Shown piece by piece: positions 6,844-14,697 of a stretch of DNA of 60,443 nucleotides; positions within the stretch are counted from its first letter, which is position 1; each line of letters begins with the position of its first letter. The position numbers were made by a program, and so were the translations under genes. The stretch is from SIG440 sp045596485 (lineage in GTDB: Bacteria > Bacillota > Clostridia > Monoglobales > Monoglobaceae), in contig JAZOCL010000089.1 in the NCBI GenBank assembly GCA_045596485.1, forward strand, positions 1 to 60,443, given 5' to 3'. The notes beneath the pieces were generated by a model. The model was not told where the DNA came from. It made no database searches and saw only the letters and a list, made by a program, of their open reading frames with translations.

Positions 6844-7404
6844 ATGACAAGAGACGAGTTGAGAGGAATTATTGAGGGAATATCTGACGAACAGCTAAAG
6901 AAAATTCTTGATATTAATTCCGCAGACATCGGAAGGGTTAAGCTTGGCACTGAAAAAATAAAGGCTGAGCTTGACGGGGCAAATCTGAAGATTTCGGATA
7001 TGGAAAAGGAAATGGAGTCTTTAAGACAAGGTCAATGTGAGGCAGAAGAAATGAAAGTAAAGGTTGAAGAGCTGCAAAAAGTCATTGACCAAAGAAGACT
7101 TGAAGACGAGGCTCGGGCAAAGGAGGCTGCCTTTGAGGAAAGATTTTCGGCAGCGGCAGGTGAGGCTAAATTTTTGAACGACTATACCAGACAGGGAATT
7201 TTTGCTTTGTTTCAGGAGGCTCTTGAGGCAGAGGAAAATCAGGGCATGTCGGACAGCGAGATTTTTGCAAGTCTCACAAGGGACGCAGTCAATATTTTTG
7301 AAGCCGAAAAGGATGTTCCCTCGGTGGTTGCTTCGACATCGGGCTTCGGCGGGGATTTGAGCCGCGGCGATGTTCGGGAGATTATGGGTTTGTCACGTGA
7401 ATGA
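6844..7404 (+). CDS. phage scaffolding protein
   Basis: A 186-residue, Glu/Lys-rich protein with a long heptad-like coiled coil (about residues 35-115), positioned between portal and major capsid, the standard place for an internal scaffold that shapes the prohead. Length and composition match GP20-type minor structural/scaffold proteins of A118-like phages. GGAAGGAG precedes the ATG. The gap to the portal gene, 261 bases, is unusually wide for a phage operon and is partly filled by repeat copy 2. The assignment is from position and composition more than from sequence motifs. Confidence 0.8.
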   Translation: MTRDELRGIIEGISDEQLKKILDINSADIGRVKLGTEKIKAELDGANLKISDMEKEMESLRQGQCEAEEMKVKVEELQKVIDQRRLEDEARAKEAAFEERFSAAAGEAKFLNDYTRQGIFALFQEALEAEENQGMSDSEIFASLTRDAVNIFEAEKDVPSVVASTSGFGGDLSRGDVREIMGLSRE

Positions 7405-7446
7405 GGAGAGTAAAACTCTTCAATATTAATTTTCGGAGGAAAAATT

Positions 7447-8319
7447 ATGGCTAATGCAATTGAAAAATTCAAGAAGTATATTGACACTCTTGACGAGGTG
7501 TATAAGGTGGCATCCGTTACCTCGGTGCTTGACGGCAACAACCGTTTGGTGAAGATGGGTGCAAATGCAAATGAAATTATTATTCCTAAAATGTCAATGG
7601 ATGGTCTTGCTGATTACAGCCGTGAGAACGGTTACGTGGGCGGAGATGTTACGCTCACAAATGAAACTGTCACCTTCAATTATGAACGCGGACGTTCATT
7701 CACCATTGACGCAATGGACAACGAAGAAACAGCAGGTGTTGCCTTTGGTCAGCTTTCGGGAGAGTTTATCCGCACAAAGGCGGCTCCCGAGATTGATGCC
7801 TTTCGTTTTGCACAGTATGCAGGCACAGAGGGTATTGCCAAGGTTGCGGCAAATCTTTCGGAGGCTGATGCCACACTTGCGGCGCTTATTGCAGCCCAAA
7901 ATGCAATGGATGAGGCTGAGGTTTCAATGGAAAGCAGAATTCTTTTCATTACACCCACGCTTTATAACGGTGTTATGAACATTGACACCACAAAGTCAAA
8001 GGCAGTTCTGGATTCCTTCAGCCAGATTGTGAAGGTTCCCCAGAGCAGATTCTATACCGCTATCAATCTTTTTGACGGTTCAACAGGCGGTGAGGAAGCA
8101 GGTCACTTTGTTAAGGCTGATGAAGGAAAGAACATCAACTTTATGATTATCGAAAAGTCTGCGGCAATTCAGTATCAGAAGCATTGCGTGAGCAAGGTTG
8201 TTACACCCGAGGAAAACCAGTCTTCGGATGCGTGGAAGTTCTTCTACCGTGCTTACGGTATTGCAGATGTTTATGAAAACAAGGTGTGCGGAGTTTATCT
8301 CCACCACGCTGAAATCTAA
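7447..8319 (+). CDS. phage major capsid protein
   Basis: A 290-residue coat protein of probable HK97 fold. It follows the scaffold gene, has a strong GGAGGAAAAATT leader, and contains stretches typical of clostridial phage coat proteins (NRLVKMGANANEIIIPKMSMDGLADYSR and FNYERGRSFTIDAMDNEETAG near residues 30-100; ILFITPTLYNGVMN near 165). The protein is full-length with no frameshift, and the strong ribosome binding site suits the most abundant virion component. There is no N-terminal delta/protease region, consistent with the separate scaffold gene. Confidence 0.92.
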   Translation: MANAIEKFKKYIDTLDEVYKVASVTSVLDGNNRLVKMGANANEIIIPKMSMDGLADYSRENGYVGGDVTLTNETVTFNYERGRSFTIDAMDNEETAGVAFGQLSGEFIRTKAAPEIDAFRFAQYAGTEGIAKVAANLSEADATLAALIAAQNAMDEAEVSMESRILFITPTLYNGVMNIDTTKSKAVLDSFSQIVKVPQSRFYTAINLFDGSTGGEEAGHFVKADEGKNINFMIIEKSAAIQYQKHCVSKVVTPEENQSSDAWKFFYRAYGIADVYENKVCGVYLHHAEI

Positions 8320-8349
8320 TTGACCGATACAGGTTTTGGGAGGATTATT

Positions 8350-8463
8350 GTGCGATTTGTAGGACTTGTGAAGGCAGCAGCCAAAGAGAAAGCTGCCGCA
8401 AAAACTGCGAAAAAGCCAAAGACCACGAATAAAGAAAGCGGTGATAATGGTGCAAAGGCTTGA
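8350..8463 (+). CDS. small Lys/Ala-rich phage protein
   Basis: This 37-residue frame starts at GTG 8350 behind a strong GGGAGGATT site and ends with TGA at 8461-8463, overlapping the next gene by 17 bases in another frame. The product begins VRFVGLVKAAAKEKAAAK and is very rich in Ala and Lys, strongly basic and probably helical. Small basic proteins occur at this place, between coat protein and head-tail connector, in related phages. Function is unknown; neutralising packaged DNA or coupling translation of the connector gene are possibilities. The clean ribosome binding site and tight fit between genes support it as real. Confidence 0.65.
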   Translation: MRFVGLVKAAAKEKAAAKTAKKPKTTNKESGDNGAKA

Positions 8464-8800
8464 TGTGAGCTATGAATACTACTTCAATATTTATAACTGC
8501 GGACATCAGGGTGACCTGAGCCGACAGGACTTTGAACGCTATATTTGCCGTGCGGAAAGAGAGCTTGAGGGGTATTTTGTCCTTGAAAGAGCTACGGACT
8601 CGCAAAAGGAGTCGGTTTGGCTTTGTGCCTGCGAGATTGCAGAGGTGCTGCATAGGTTTGACTCTCTTGATTCGGTGAAGAGCGAGACTATTGACGGGTA
8701 TTCGGTTACATATTCCGACAGAGGCAGCCTTGTTACAAAAATCCGCAGAATTGTTCTCAGACGGCTGGGAGGTACCGGACTTTTGTTTGCGGGGGTGTAA
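8447..8800 (+). CDS. head-tail connector-like protein
   Basis: A 117-residue, mostly helical protein with the sequence features of gp6/gp7-type head-completion adaptors: an N-terminal helix (FERYICRAERELEGYF), a middle helix (ESVWLCACEIAEVLHRF), a beta loop (GYSVTYSDRGS) and a final basic helix (KIRRIVLRRLGGTGLL). The SVTY-S-D motif before the last helix is common in this family. ATG 8447 is preferred; GTG 8441 is an alternative two codons earlier. Its start lies inside the preceding small gene, implying coupling. It would form the ring below the portal. Confidence 0.8.
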   Translation: MVQRLDVSYEYYFNIYNCGHQGDLSRQDFERYICRAERELEGYFVLERATDSQKESVWLCACEIAEVLHRFDSLDSVKSETIDGYSVTYSDRGSLVTKIRRIVLRRLGGTGLLFAGV

Positions 8801-8802
8801 GT

Positions 8803-9126
8803 ATGCTGAAAAACGGTGTTGCCACAATTTTTACGCTTGACCCAAAGGGCGAGAGGTTTGTCAAAAAGGGCGTTTTTGATGCGTGGATTTACCACCAAAA
8901 AAGGCTCCGGACAAATGAAAACGGTGTTTATTGCAGGGATAGCTTTGACGTGAGAATTGCTCTTTGTCTTGTTGATGAAATCCTTGAGGGAGACCTGATT
9001 TATTTTGGAGGGCTGGACGAGGCGGATTTTGCTGTGGCGAAATGCAGAAGAGTTGCAGTTGTGGGAAAGAACTGCCACGGAGCTAATCCCCATTGGCATT
9101 TACAGGCGGAATATGACTACAGATAA
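8803..9126 (+). CDS. small head-completion/minor capsid protein
   Basis: A 107-residue beta-rich protein three bases after the previous stop. By gene order it corresponds to the minor capsid or head-closure proteins gp8-gp9 of A118-like phages. The C-terminal CRRVAVVGKNCHGANPHWHLQAEY pattern is typical of small clostridial phage head proteins of the kind labelled DUF6751, though I cannot confirm that label. Its stop (TAA 9124-9126) abuts the outer arm of the largest cloverleaf repeat, so its C-terminus may have been fixed by that insertion. Confidence 0.65.
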   Translation: MLKNGVATIFTLDPKGERFVKKGVFDAWIYHQKRLRTNENGVYCRDSFDVRIALCLVDEILEGDLIYFGGLDEADFAVAKCRRVAVVGKNCHGANPHWHLQAEYDYR

Positions 9127-9505
9127 TGAAGGTATCTTAGGGAAAAACGTTAAAAACGTTTTTCCTCGTCAAAATAACATTTTGACGAGGAAATTGCAAT
9201 GCAATTTCCCGATACTTCATTGCAACGAGGTTCTCGAAAATTGTTCTTTAAACAATTTTCCAAGTAGCAAATGCCTTGCTACACTGAAACAGCGTTATCA
9301 CGCTGTTTCGCTAGAGAACACTCGTTATAATAATTGTCGGTGAAATATTTTAATATTTCAGTTTGCTAAATTTAGCAAACCATTGTGAAAACTATGTTTT
9401 CACAAGCCGACTTTATTGCAATCATTCGTGGCTTTCAAACCTTTAGTTTGAAAGTTGCGGAATAAAATTCCGCTAAAACGGCGTTACGCCGTTTCCACGT
9501 CAATG
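9125..9505. repeat. cloverleaf-chain repeat copy 3 (four modules)
   Basis: The longest copy contains 12 perfect or near-perfect hairpins in four modules. Module I: closing AATGAAG(g)TATC / GATACTTCATT (9125-9221) around hairpins at 9141-9165, 9165-9189 and 9189-9209. Module II: closing AACGAG-TTCTC (9224-9235) / GAGAA-CTCGTT (9314-9326) around hairpins at 9236-9260, 9264-9282 and 9286-9309. Module III: closing GTCGG/CCGAC (9336-9411), 76 bases, three hairpins. Module IV: closing CATT-CGTGG (9423-9431) / CCACG-AATG (9495-9505), three hairpins. Relative to copies 2 and 4, modules III and IV are inverted. It separates two head-tail genes of the phage-type element and contains no plausible gene. 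Confidence 0.92.
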
Positions 9506-9532
9506 GTTATAAGGAAGAAAGGTGAAGAGATT

Positions 9533-9952
9533 TTGATTGATGAGATGGTGAAGTATCTTTCCGGGTGTCCTTACCTGGACAAGGTCGGAATAAAAATTAA
9601 TTATCTTGAGGGCAAGCCCCTTGCCTTTTCCCTTAAAATGCTGCCCACAGAGCCTGTTATGAAGCGGTATGCGGACGGCGGTGCGGTCTGTGAGGCTCGG
9701 TTTGCATTGTGTTTCAGGCAGGAATACAGCCGTGCCGAAGCCGAAAACCGTGCGGCGGCTGAGCTTTGTGAAAATGTTGAAGCCTGGATTTGTGACCAGA
9801 ACAACAAAGGAGAGCTGCCTGATTTGGGAGATGGAGTGAAGCCTCTTTCACTTGCGGTGGCAGAGAGCTTTGGGATTACCCCTACGGGCAGCATTGACGC
9901 AAGGTTTGAGGCGGAGCTGCGGTTGGTTTATTTTGTTCAATACGTGGGTTAA
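9533..9952 (+). CDS. phage minor capsid/tail-completion protein (A118 gp10-like)
   Basis: A protein of about 139 residues (LIDEMVKYLSGCPYLDKVGIKINYL...) matching Minor_capsid_3-type proteins that precede the tail tube gene in A118-like phages; conserved points include KRYADGG and RFALCFRQEYSR near residues 45-65 and the final beta strand ELRLVYFVQY. The TTG at 9533 is chosen because AAGGAAGAAAGGTGAAG lies just before it. The ATG at 9503 is in frame but lies within the repeat and has no ribosome binding site. The repeat therefore appears to have replaced the original upstream region, leaving the start dependent on a TTG. Confidence 0.75.
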   Translation: MIDEMVKYLSGCPYLDKVGIKINYLEGKPLAFSLKMLPTEPVMKRYADGGAVCEARFALCFRQEYSRAEAENRAAAELCENVEAWICDQNNKGELPDLGDGVKPLSLAVAESFGITPTGSIDARFEAELRLVYFVQYVG

Positions 9953-10021
9953 TTTTTGTGCAGAGGGTGCGGCAAGTGGTGTCTGCACTCTCTGCCTGTG
10001 TTTTCAGAAGGAGGAAATTTT

Positions 10022-10513
10022 ATGTCAGAAATTATTAAGAGATACAAAAAGCTGGCGTTTTTTGGAGTTCCCGAAACGGGCAATGACGATTCGGCGAGCT
10101 ATGTTTTTTACCGTATGAAGGGCTTTGATGAGATTTCGACCTCAAAGAATCCCAGAGAATATTCAAGGCAGTATGTTGACGAGGAGTTTGAACAGACCGA
10201 TGTGGTGGGCTATAACCCGTCAATTACCTTCGGGTTTGACAGATTCAGCGGTGACCCTGTTCATAATGATGTTATTGAGATTTTCAATAAGGAAAAGGTC
10301 GGTTCCGATGCGGTGAGACCCATCATTATGGTGGATATGGCAAGTGATGAGAAGTCGGCTATCAAAAGAGACTTTGCGGTTATCGCCGAAAATGAGGGAG
10401 ACGGTCTGGATGCATATAAATACAGCGGAACTCTGAGAGTTAAGGGCGAAAAGGTCTTTGGTACTGCTCAGAGCGACGATGACTGGCAGACCTGCACCTT
10501 TGTGGAGGAATAA
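10022..10513 (+). CDS. major tail tube protein
   Basis: A 163-residue beta-rich protein (MSEIIKRYKKLAFFGVPE...) with the pattern of siphophage tail tube proteins: a FKRMKGFDEIS-like opening (here FYRMKGFDEISTSKNPREYSRQYVDE), the GYNPSITFGFDRFSGDPV core and the terminal KGEKVFGTAQSDDDWQTCTFVE. A strong AAGGAGGAAA precedes the ATG at 10022. It polymerises into the tail tube around the tape measure. Gene order (minor capsid, tube, two small genes, tape measure) is canonical. Confidence 0.88.
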   Translation: MSEIIKRYKKLAFFGVPETGNDDSASYVFYRMKGFDEISTSKNPREYSRQYVDEEFEQTDVVGYNPSITFGFDRFSGDPVHNDVIEIFNKEKVGSDAVRPIIMVDMASDEKSAIKRDFAVIAENEGDGLDAYKYSGTLRVKGEKVFGTAQSDDDWQTCTFVEE

Positions 10514-10516
10514 TTT

Positions 10517-10855
10517 ATGAAAAAGGAATCGGAATTCAAGAAAAAGACGGTGATTTGTGAGCTTCTTGGACACAAAGCTGAAATTGCTGTAAGCAGCAAA
10601 ACTTCTGTGCTGTGCGAGAAAATAAAAAACGAAGCGCGGGCTTTGCTGAAGGAGCTTGAGGAAGAGCCTCAGGGTGACTGTGAGAATGCGAGGATTGCCA
10701 AATTTTTTAAAAAAAGCATTAAAGCTCTTGGGGGAGAAAAACTGTTTTTTGAGGCATTTGCAGAGAAGGAGGCTTCTGTGGCAGAGCTTTCAGGAGTCTT
10801 ATGCTGTATAATCTCAGCTCTGGGAGAAGCTCTTGCTGAGGATACGGAGGCGTAG
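10517..10855 (+). CDS. tail assembly chaperone-like protein (Gp14-like)
   Basis: A 112-residue helical, Glu/Lys-rich protein immediately after the tail tube gene. The first of the two small genes between tube and tape measure normally encodes the tail assembly chaperone. No slippery heptamer typical of gpG/gpGT frameshifting was noticed, and the next gene starts separately, as in A118-like phages (gp14 then gp15). The call rests on position and size. Confidence 0.65.
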   Translation: MKKESEFKKKTVICELLGHKAEIAVSSKTSVLCEKIKNEARALLKELEEEPQGDCENARIAKFFKKSIKALGGEKLFFEAFAEKEASVAELSGVLCCIISALGEALAEDTEA

Positions 10856-10861
10856 GCAAAG

Positions 10862-11431
10862 GTGAAAAACAGATTTTTGACTTATGCCGAAAAGGTTGAA
10901 ATTGGTGGAAAAGAATATGACATCAATACCGATTTTTCGGTGTGGATTGAAATTGAGCAGCTGCTGATATATTCTGACGGCGATTATGGCAGCAGGCTTG
11001 CAAAGGTTCTCTCGCTTGCCTATGCTGTTTTGCCTGAGGACCCCAAAGGAGCGGTGGAGAAGGTTTTATGGTTTTATGCTTTGGGTAGAGAGCCTGAGAA
11101 TTCGGGTTACGATTTGCCCCCGGCTCCCGTTTTTGATTTAATGGAGGATTTTGAATATATTCGTGCAGGTTTTTTAAGTGAGTTTGGCATTGATTTGCTG
11201 GAGACAAATATGCATTGGTGGCAGTTCAGAAAGCTTCTTTCGTGTCTTGGTGAGGACTCAAAGTTCTCAAAGATTGTGGCATACCGCACGACAGATACGG
11301 CAAAAATCAAAAATCGTGAGGCCAGGTTGTTTTTTGAGAGAATGAAGAAAAAATACAAACTCAAAGACAGGCGCAGCCCTGAGGAACGCGAGACAGAAAC
11401 CGCCTTGAAGCTCGAAACGCTTTTTTCTTGA
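10862..11431 (+). CDS. phage Gp15-family tail protein
   Basis: A 189-residue protein resembling the bacteriophage Gp15 family, which occurs between tail tube and tape measure in A118-like phages: the N-terminal GGKEYDINTDFSVWIEIEQLL, the FYALGREPENSGYD region and MHWWQFRKLLSCLGEDSKFSKIVAYRTTDTAKIKN near residues 118-150 are typical. It starts with GTG, 6 bases after the previous stop. Its role is probably tail assembly together with the preceding gene. Confidence 0.85.
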   Translation: MKNRFLTYAEKVEIGGKEYDINTDFSVWIEIEQLLIYSDGDYGSRLAKVLSLAYAVLPEDPKGAVEKVLWFYALGREPENSGYDLPPAPVFDLMEDFEYIRAGFLSEFGIDLLETNMHWWQFRKLLSCLGEDSKFSKIVAYRTTDTAKIKNREARLFFERMKKKYKLKDRRSPEERETETALKLETLFS

Positions 11432-11510
11432 GTACGGTTCTTTTGAGGAATTGCAGAGACAGACGAGGTGTTTGTCTCTGCAGAAAATCTGATTTAAAGG
11501 AAGGACTAAT

Positions 11511-12710
11511 ATGTCATTTGATTTTCAGAAATACATAGAAAATCTGGAAGCAGAGGCTGCAAAAAATGATATAGGCAAAATGCTTGCATCAGGAATCGGT
11601 GTTGGAATCAGCCAAAATTCTTATCTGGCAATTACTGCTATGGAGAATGTGTATGTTGAGCTGGAAACACTGACAAAAAATGCAGAAAAGCTTGATAAGA
11701 AACGCCGTGAGCGTGAAGTGGACAACCTTAAAAACTGTCTTGAGCTGGAGCTGATTTCGGAGCAGGAATATTATGAAAAGCTGAAGCAATACCGTGATGA
11801 GAACCTGAGACAGGGCTCTGACGAATGGTATAAATATACAGAAGAGATCATCGGCTACAACAAGCGTCTTATGGAAGAAGCAGCAGAGCAGCAGATTAAG
11901 GCAGTTAAAAAAATTCAGTCGCTTCAGCAGGAGCTGAAAGAGCATCTCATTGGCAAGGATGAGGATTGGTATTCTTCATATAAAGTTACTTTTTTGGGAA
12001 TCAATCCTAATGGTAGTGACGCTGTTTTTCATAAAAAAACACTGGAGGATTTTGAAGAAGAAATCAGACTTCTTGAAAGATACCGTGATGCCATTCTGAA
12101 GCTGAAGGCGTTGGGAAATATTCCTGACGGAGTTTTTACGGCTTTCGGCAAAATGGATGTTTTGGAGGCAGTTGAGACTGCTGAAATGCTGCTTTCGGTT
12201 GATGAGAAAACCCGAAGCAGATTTGTTGACGGGTATAACACCCGCAATGCTCTTGCTGAGACTATTGCAGGTCAGCTGAACGGAATTGTTAATAAGGAAG
12301 AGCTGGAGGCAGCAGGAATTTCTTCTGCTGAAAGCTTTAACAAAGGTTTTTTTCAGGCAGACGGTGATGAAAAAACACAGTTTGTAAAGAAGCTTGAAGA
12401 AAGCTTTGAAAGCGTTCCCGAAAGCTATTACAGCCTTGGGGAGGAGTCGGGAAGCGCCTTTGGAAAGGGTTTTCACGGTCAGGTTTCGGGTGTTGTGGAG
12501 CAGGCAAAGGGGTTTATGCTTTCAGCAATGAATGAGATTACGGCTGAACTTGCGGCTATTGCTGCAGACTTTGCAAGGTTGGTGAAGACGGGAGACTCGA
12601 ATATTTATAACACCACATATACCTTCAATTCGTCAAGAGACACAACTACTGCACAAATTGCGGCGGCAAAAAATGCAAGTGCAATGGACAGAGTGAGGGG
12701 GATAAGATAA
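11511..12710 (+). CDS. short tail tape measure protein
   Basis: A 399-residue, predominantly helical protein at the tape-measure position, after Gp15 and before the distal tail protein, with long heptad-rich stretches (about residues 45-150). The region SAESFNKGFFQADGD and SGSAFGKGFHGQVSGVVEQAK (about residues 270-340) has the GxxFxxGF pattern typical of tape measure C-termini, and the tail ends in AAAKNASAMDRVRG. The usual hydrophobic membrane-insertion segments and peptidase domains of long tape measures are missing. If tail length follows the usual rule of about 0.15 nm per residue, the tail would be roughly 60 nm, short for a siphophage. Confidence 0.75.
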   Translation: MSFDFQKYIENLEAEAAKNDIGKMLASGIGVGISQNSYLAITAMENVYVELETLTKNAEKLDKKRREREVDNLKNCLELELISEQEYYEKLKQYRDENLRQGSDEWYKYTEEIIGYNKRLMEEAAEQQIKAVKKIQSLQQELKEHLIGKDEDWYSSYKVTFLGINPNGSDAVFHKKTLEDFEEEIRLLERYRDAILKLKALGNIPDGVFTAFGKMDVLEAVETAEMLLSVDEKTRSRFVDGYNTRNALAETIAGQLNGIVNKEELEAAGISSAESFNKGFFQADGDEKTQFVKKLEESFESVPESYYSLGEESGSAFGKGFHGQVSGVVEQAKGFMLSAMNEITAELAAIAADFARLVKTGDSNIYNTTYTFNSSRDTTTAQIAAAKNASAMDRVRGIR

Positions 12711-13567
12711 TGAGCCTTACAATTACATACAAAAACGAGCTGGGAATGGTGACAATGCAGGGCGGGGGCGATGCTTCTTCGTTTCGGATAACTGCAATCG
12801 AAGGGCTGGGGCTTGTCAGCAGAGAGTATAGCACAGCGGTTTATTCGGGGTATGACGGTCAGGAAACTCTGAGCTCAAGAGCCGAAGCCCGAACCATTAC
12901 AATCGGTCTTGAGGTTATGGATAAGGATGTGACAAAGGCTGTGCGCTCCGCTCTTCAGGTGCTTGGCCGTGAAGGAACGCTATATATAAAAAGTGAGAAC
13001 ACAGACAGGCGGATAAGGTGTAGTCAGGTATATGCTCCTGATATTACCAGAGTTCTTCGGGGCGAGATTGCCACCTTTGCTCTGCAGCTTGTCTGTGACA
13101 GCCCGTACTTTGAGGACGGCACAGACACGGTTGTTCCCCTTTATCAGAGAACAAAGCTCCTTGAAACGCCCTTCACCCTTCCTGCGGTGTTTGGCAACAT
13201 TGTTGTTGGAGCAACCGTAAGGATTTTGGGTACGATTTCGGTTGAGCCGATAATCACTCTGTATTATCCTTCGGCTTTGGAAGGAATTGAGAGCATTGTC
13301 ATAAGAAACGAGACCACAGGTGCGTCAATTCAGCTTGATTATGCGCCGCAGGCCGATGATACGGTTACTATTGACATCAAGAACCGCAGAATTTCAAGCT
13401 CGGTAAGCGGAAACCTCATAAACTATCTGTCGGAGGATACCTTTTTGGGAGATTTTGTTCTGGTTTACGGTGTAAATATTCTGTCGGTGGATTTGGGAGA
13501 TGTGACCTCGGGCTTTACAATTGAATGCCGATACAACAATCTTTACAATGAGGCGGTGATTGTGTGA
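12710..13567 (+). CDS. distal tail protein
   Basis: A 285-residue protein of the phage tail family (SPP1 gp19.1/Dit-like), the hub between tail tube and baseplate. Signature stretches are GMVTMQGGGDASSFRITAIEGLG near the start, EARTITIGLEVM (about 62), STADRRIRCSQVYAP-like SENTDRRIRCSQVYAPDI (about 99) and LQLVCDSPYFED (about 127). The start codon overlaps the tape measure stop (TAATG). It is intact and full-length. Confidence 0.88.
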   Translation: MSLTITYKNELGMVTMQGGGDASSFRITAIEGLGLVSREYSTAVYSGYDGQETLSSRAEARTITIGLEVMDKDVTKAVRSALQVLGREGTLYIKSENTDRRIRCSQVYAPDITRVLRGEIATFALQLVCDSPYFEDGTDTVVPLYQRTKLLETPFTLPAVFGNIVVGATVRILGTISVEPIITLYYPSALEGIESIVIRNETTGASIQLDYAPQADDTVTIDIKNRRISSSVSGNLINYLSEDTFLGDFVLVYGVNILSVDLGDVTSGFTIECRYNNLYNEAVIV

Positions 13568-14694
13568 GGGATGTTCTTTTTTATGACTTCGACTTTAACG
13601 TTCTCGCAGATTATCCACGATTTATTTCGCTGAACATTGACAGGAATTATTGCGGCTTTGGTACGGCGGAACTGCATTTTTCTTTGAAGGATTCAGAGAT
13701 TATAGAACTGCTCGAAGCTAATCCCTATTTGTTCTTTGTGGCAGGTGAAAATGCGGCAATCGTGACCGGGTGGAGAATTGAAGAGGATATTGCCATATTC
13801 GGCAGAACCCCTGAATGGCTTTTGACAAAGCGCGGACTTGAGCCTTTTTCGCAAACGGGAAAAACTCCTGAGGTGATTGCCAGAGCTGCTGTGACCTCTG
13901 CTGCAGGCGACTTTTTGACACTTGGAGAGCTTTCAGGAGTGGGAGATGCACAGGATTATTCCACGGACAAGGTTAGAGTTCTTCACGATGTGGTCTGTGA
14001 GGTTCTGAAGGATCAAAATCTTGGGTTTAAGGTTGTTGCAGATGTCAAGACGAAGCAGTTTATCTTTTCGGTATTTTCAGGAACCGAAAAGCAGGTTTTG
14101 CTCTCGCCTTCAAACAGAACGGCTTATGATATGCAGTATACAGTTGAGAAACAGGATGCAGTCTCCAATTCGGGCTGGTTTTTGAGAAAGCTGGTTGATA
14201 TGGGCGAATGGAGCGCATCGGCGAACTCGCCTAAGCTTACGAACGGTGTTGCGAGTAATGCTTTCACCTATTACAAAATAACAACGGCAAGCAGCTCACG
14301 CTTTGGGCTTTCTTGTGTTAAGGGTGAATATCTTTATTGTGACAGCCGTGACGGTGTTTGGAAGACAAGTGCCGAAAAGCCTGCGGATGCCTGGGATTAT
14401 ATTGAAAATTGCGAATTGACAGGTGCAAAGAAATGGGAAGCGGTTTTAAGCGGAACAAAAACAGAGACTGAAGCAGCTATGGAGCTTGCTCAGCGGACAA
14501 AAAAAGAGTCATCGGCAGCTCAAACCAAGGGCGTGGTGTATGGCGAGGATTATCTTCTTGGAGACATTGTCAGGGTTCAGGTTGAATTTGGTGACTTCAG
14601 GAAGGCAGAGAAAAAACGCATAACCTCGGTGAGTATCTATTATGACGTAGATAAATCGGGTGTTGTGCCGATTTTTAACAGTTTGGAGGAATGA
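13564..14694 (+). CDS. tail-associated baseplate protein (Tal/Siphovirus ReqiPepy6 Gp37-like)
   Basis: A 376-residue protein directly downstream of the distal tail gene, overlapping it by a GTGA junction. The N-terminal half (FISLNIDRNYCGFGTAELHF, AAIVTGWRIEEDIAIFGRTPEWLLTKRG) and the GVVYGEDYLLGDIVRVQVEFG segment near the end match the Gp37-like/tail-associated lysin N-terminal fold that caps the tail tip. There is no C-terminal peptidoglycan hydrolase domain, so it is a structural Tal. Its spacing and order are typical for Firmicutes siphophages. Confidence 0.8.
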   Translation: MRDVLFYDFDFNVLADYPRFISLNIDRNYCGFGTAELHFSLKDSEIIELLEANPYLFFVAGENAAIVTGWRIEEDIAIFGRTPEWLLTKRGLEPFSQTGKTPEVIARAAVTSAAGDFLTLGELSGVGDAQDYSTDKVRVLHDVVCEVLKDQNLGFKVVADVKTKQFIFSVFSGTEKQVLLSPSNRTAYDMQYTVEKQDAVSNSGWFLRKLVDMGEWSASANSPKLTNGVASNAFTYYKITTASSSRFGLSCVKGEYLYCDSRDGVWKTSAEKPADAWDYIENCELTGAKKWEAVLSGTKTETEAAMELAQRTKKESSAAQTKGVVYGEDYLLGDIVRVQVEFGDFRKAEKKRITSVSIYYDVDKSGVVPIFNSLEE

Positions 14695-14697
14695 TAA

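Noticed and set aside
9005..9343. 112-residue ORF running from the minor capsid gene into repeat copy 3
   Set aside because: It is out of frame with the minor capsid gene and is mostly translated hairpins.
6561..9505. CRISPR array formed by regularly spaced palindromes
   Set aside because: The hairpins all differ in sequence, spacers are absent and no cas genes are present.
10022..10861. Programmed frameshift making a gpG/gpGT tail chaperone pair
   Set aside because: No slippery heptamer was noticed near the end of the gene at 10517, and the following gene has its own start and resembles Gp15.
11589..12476. Minus-strand ORFs opposite the tape measure gene
   Set aside because: They mirror its codon pattern and lack ribosome binding sites; the plus-strand gene fits the operon with overlapping stop and start.
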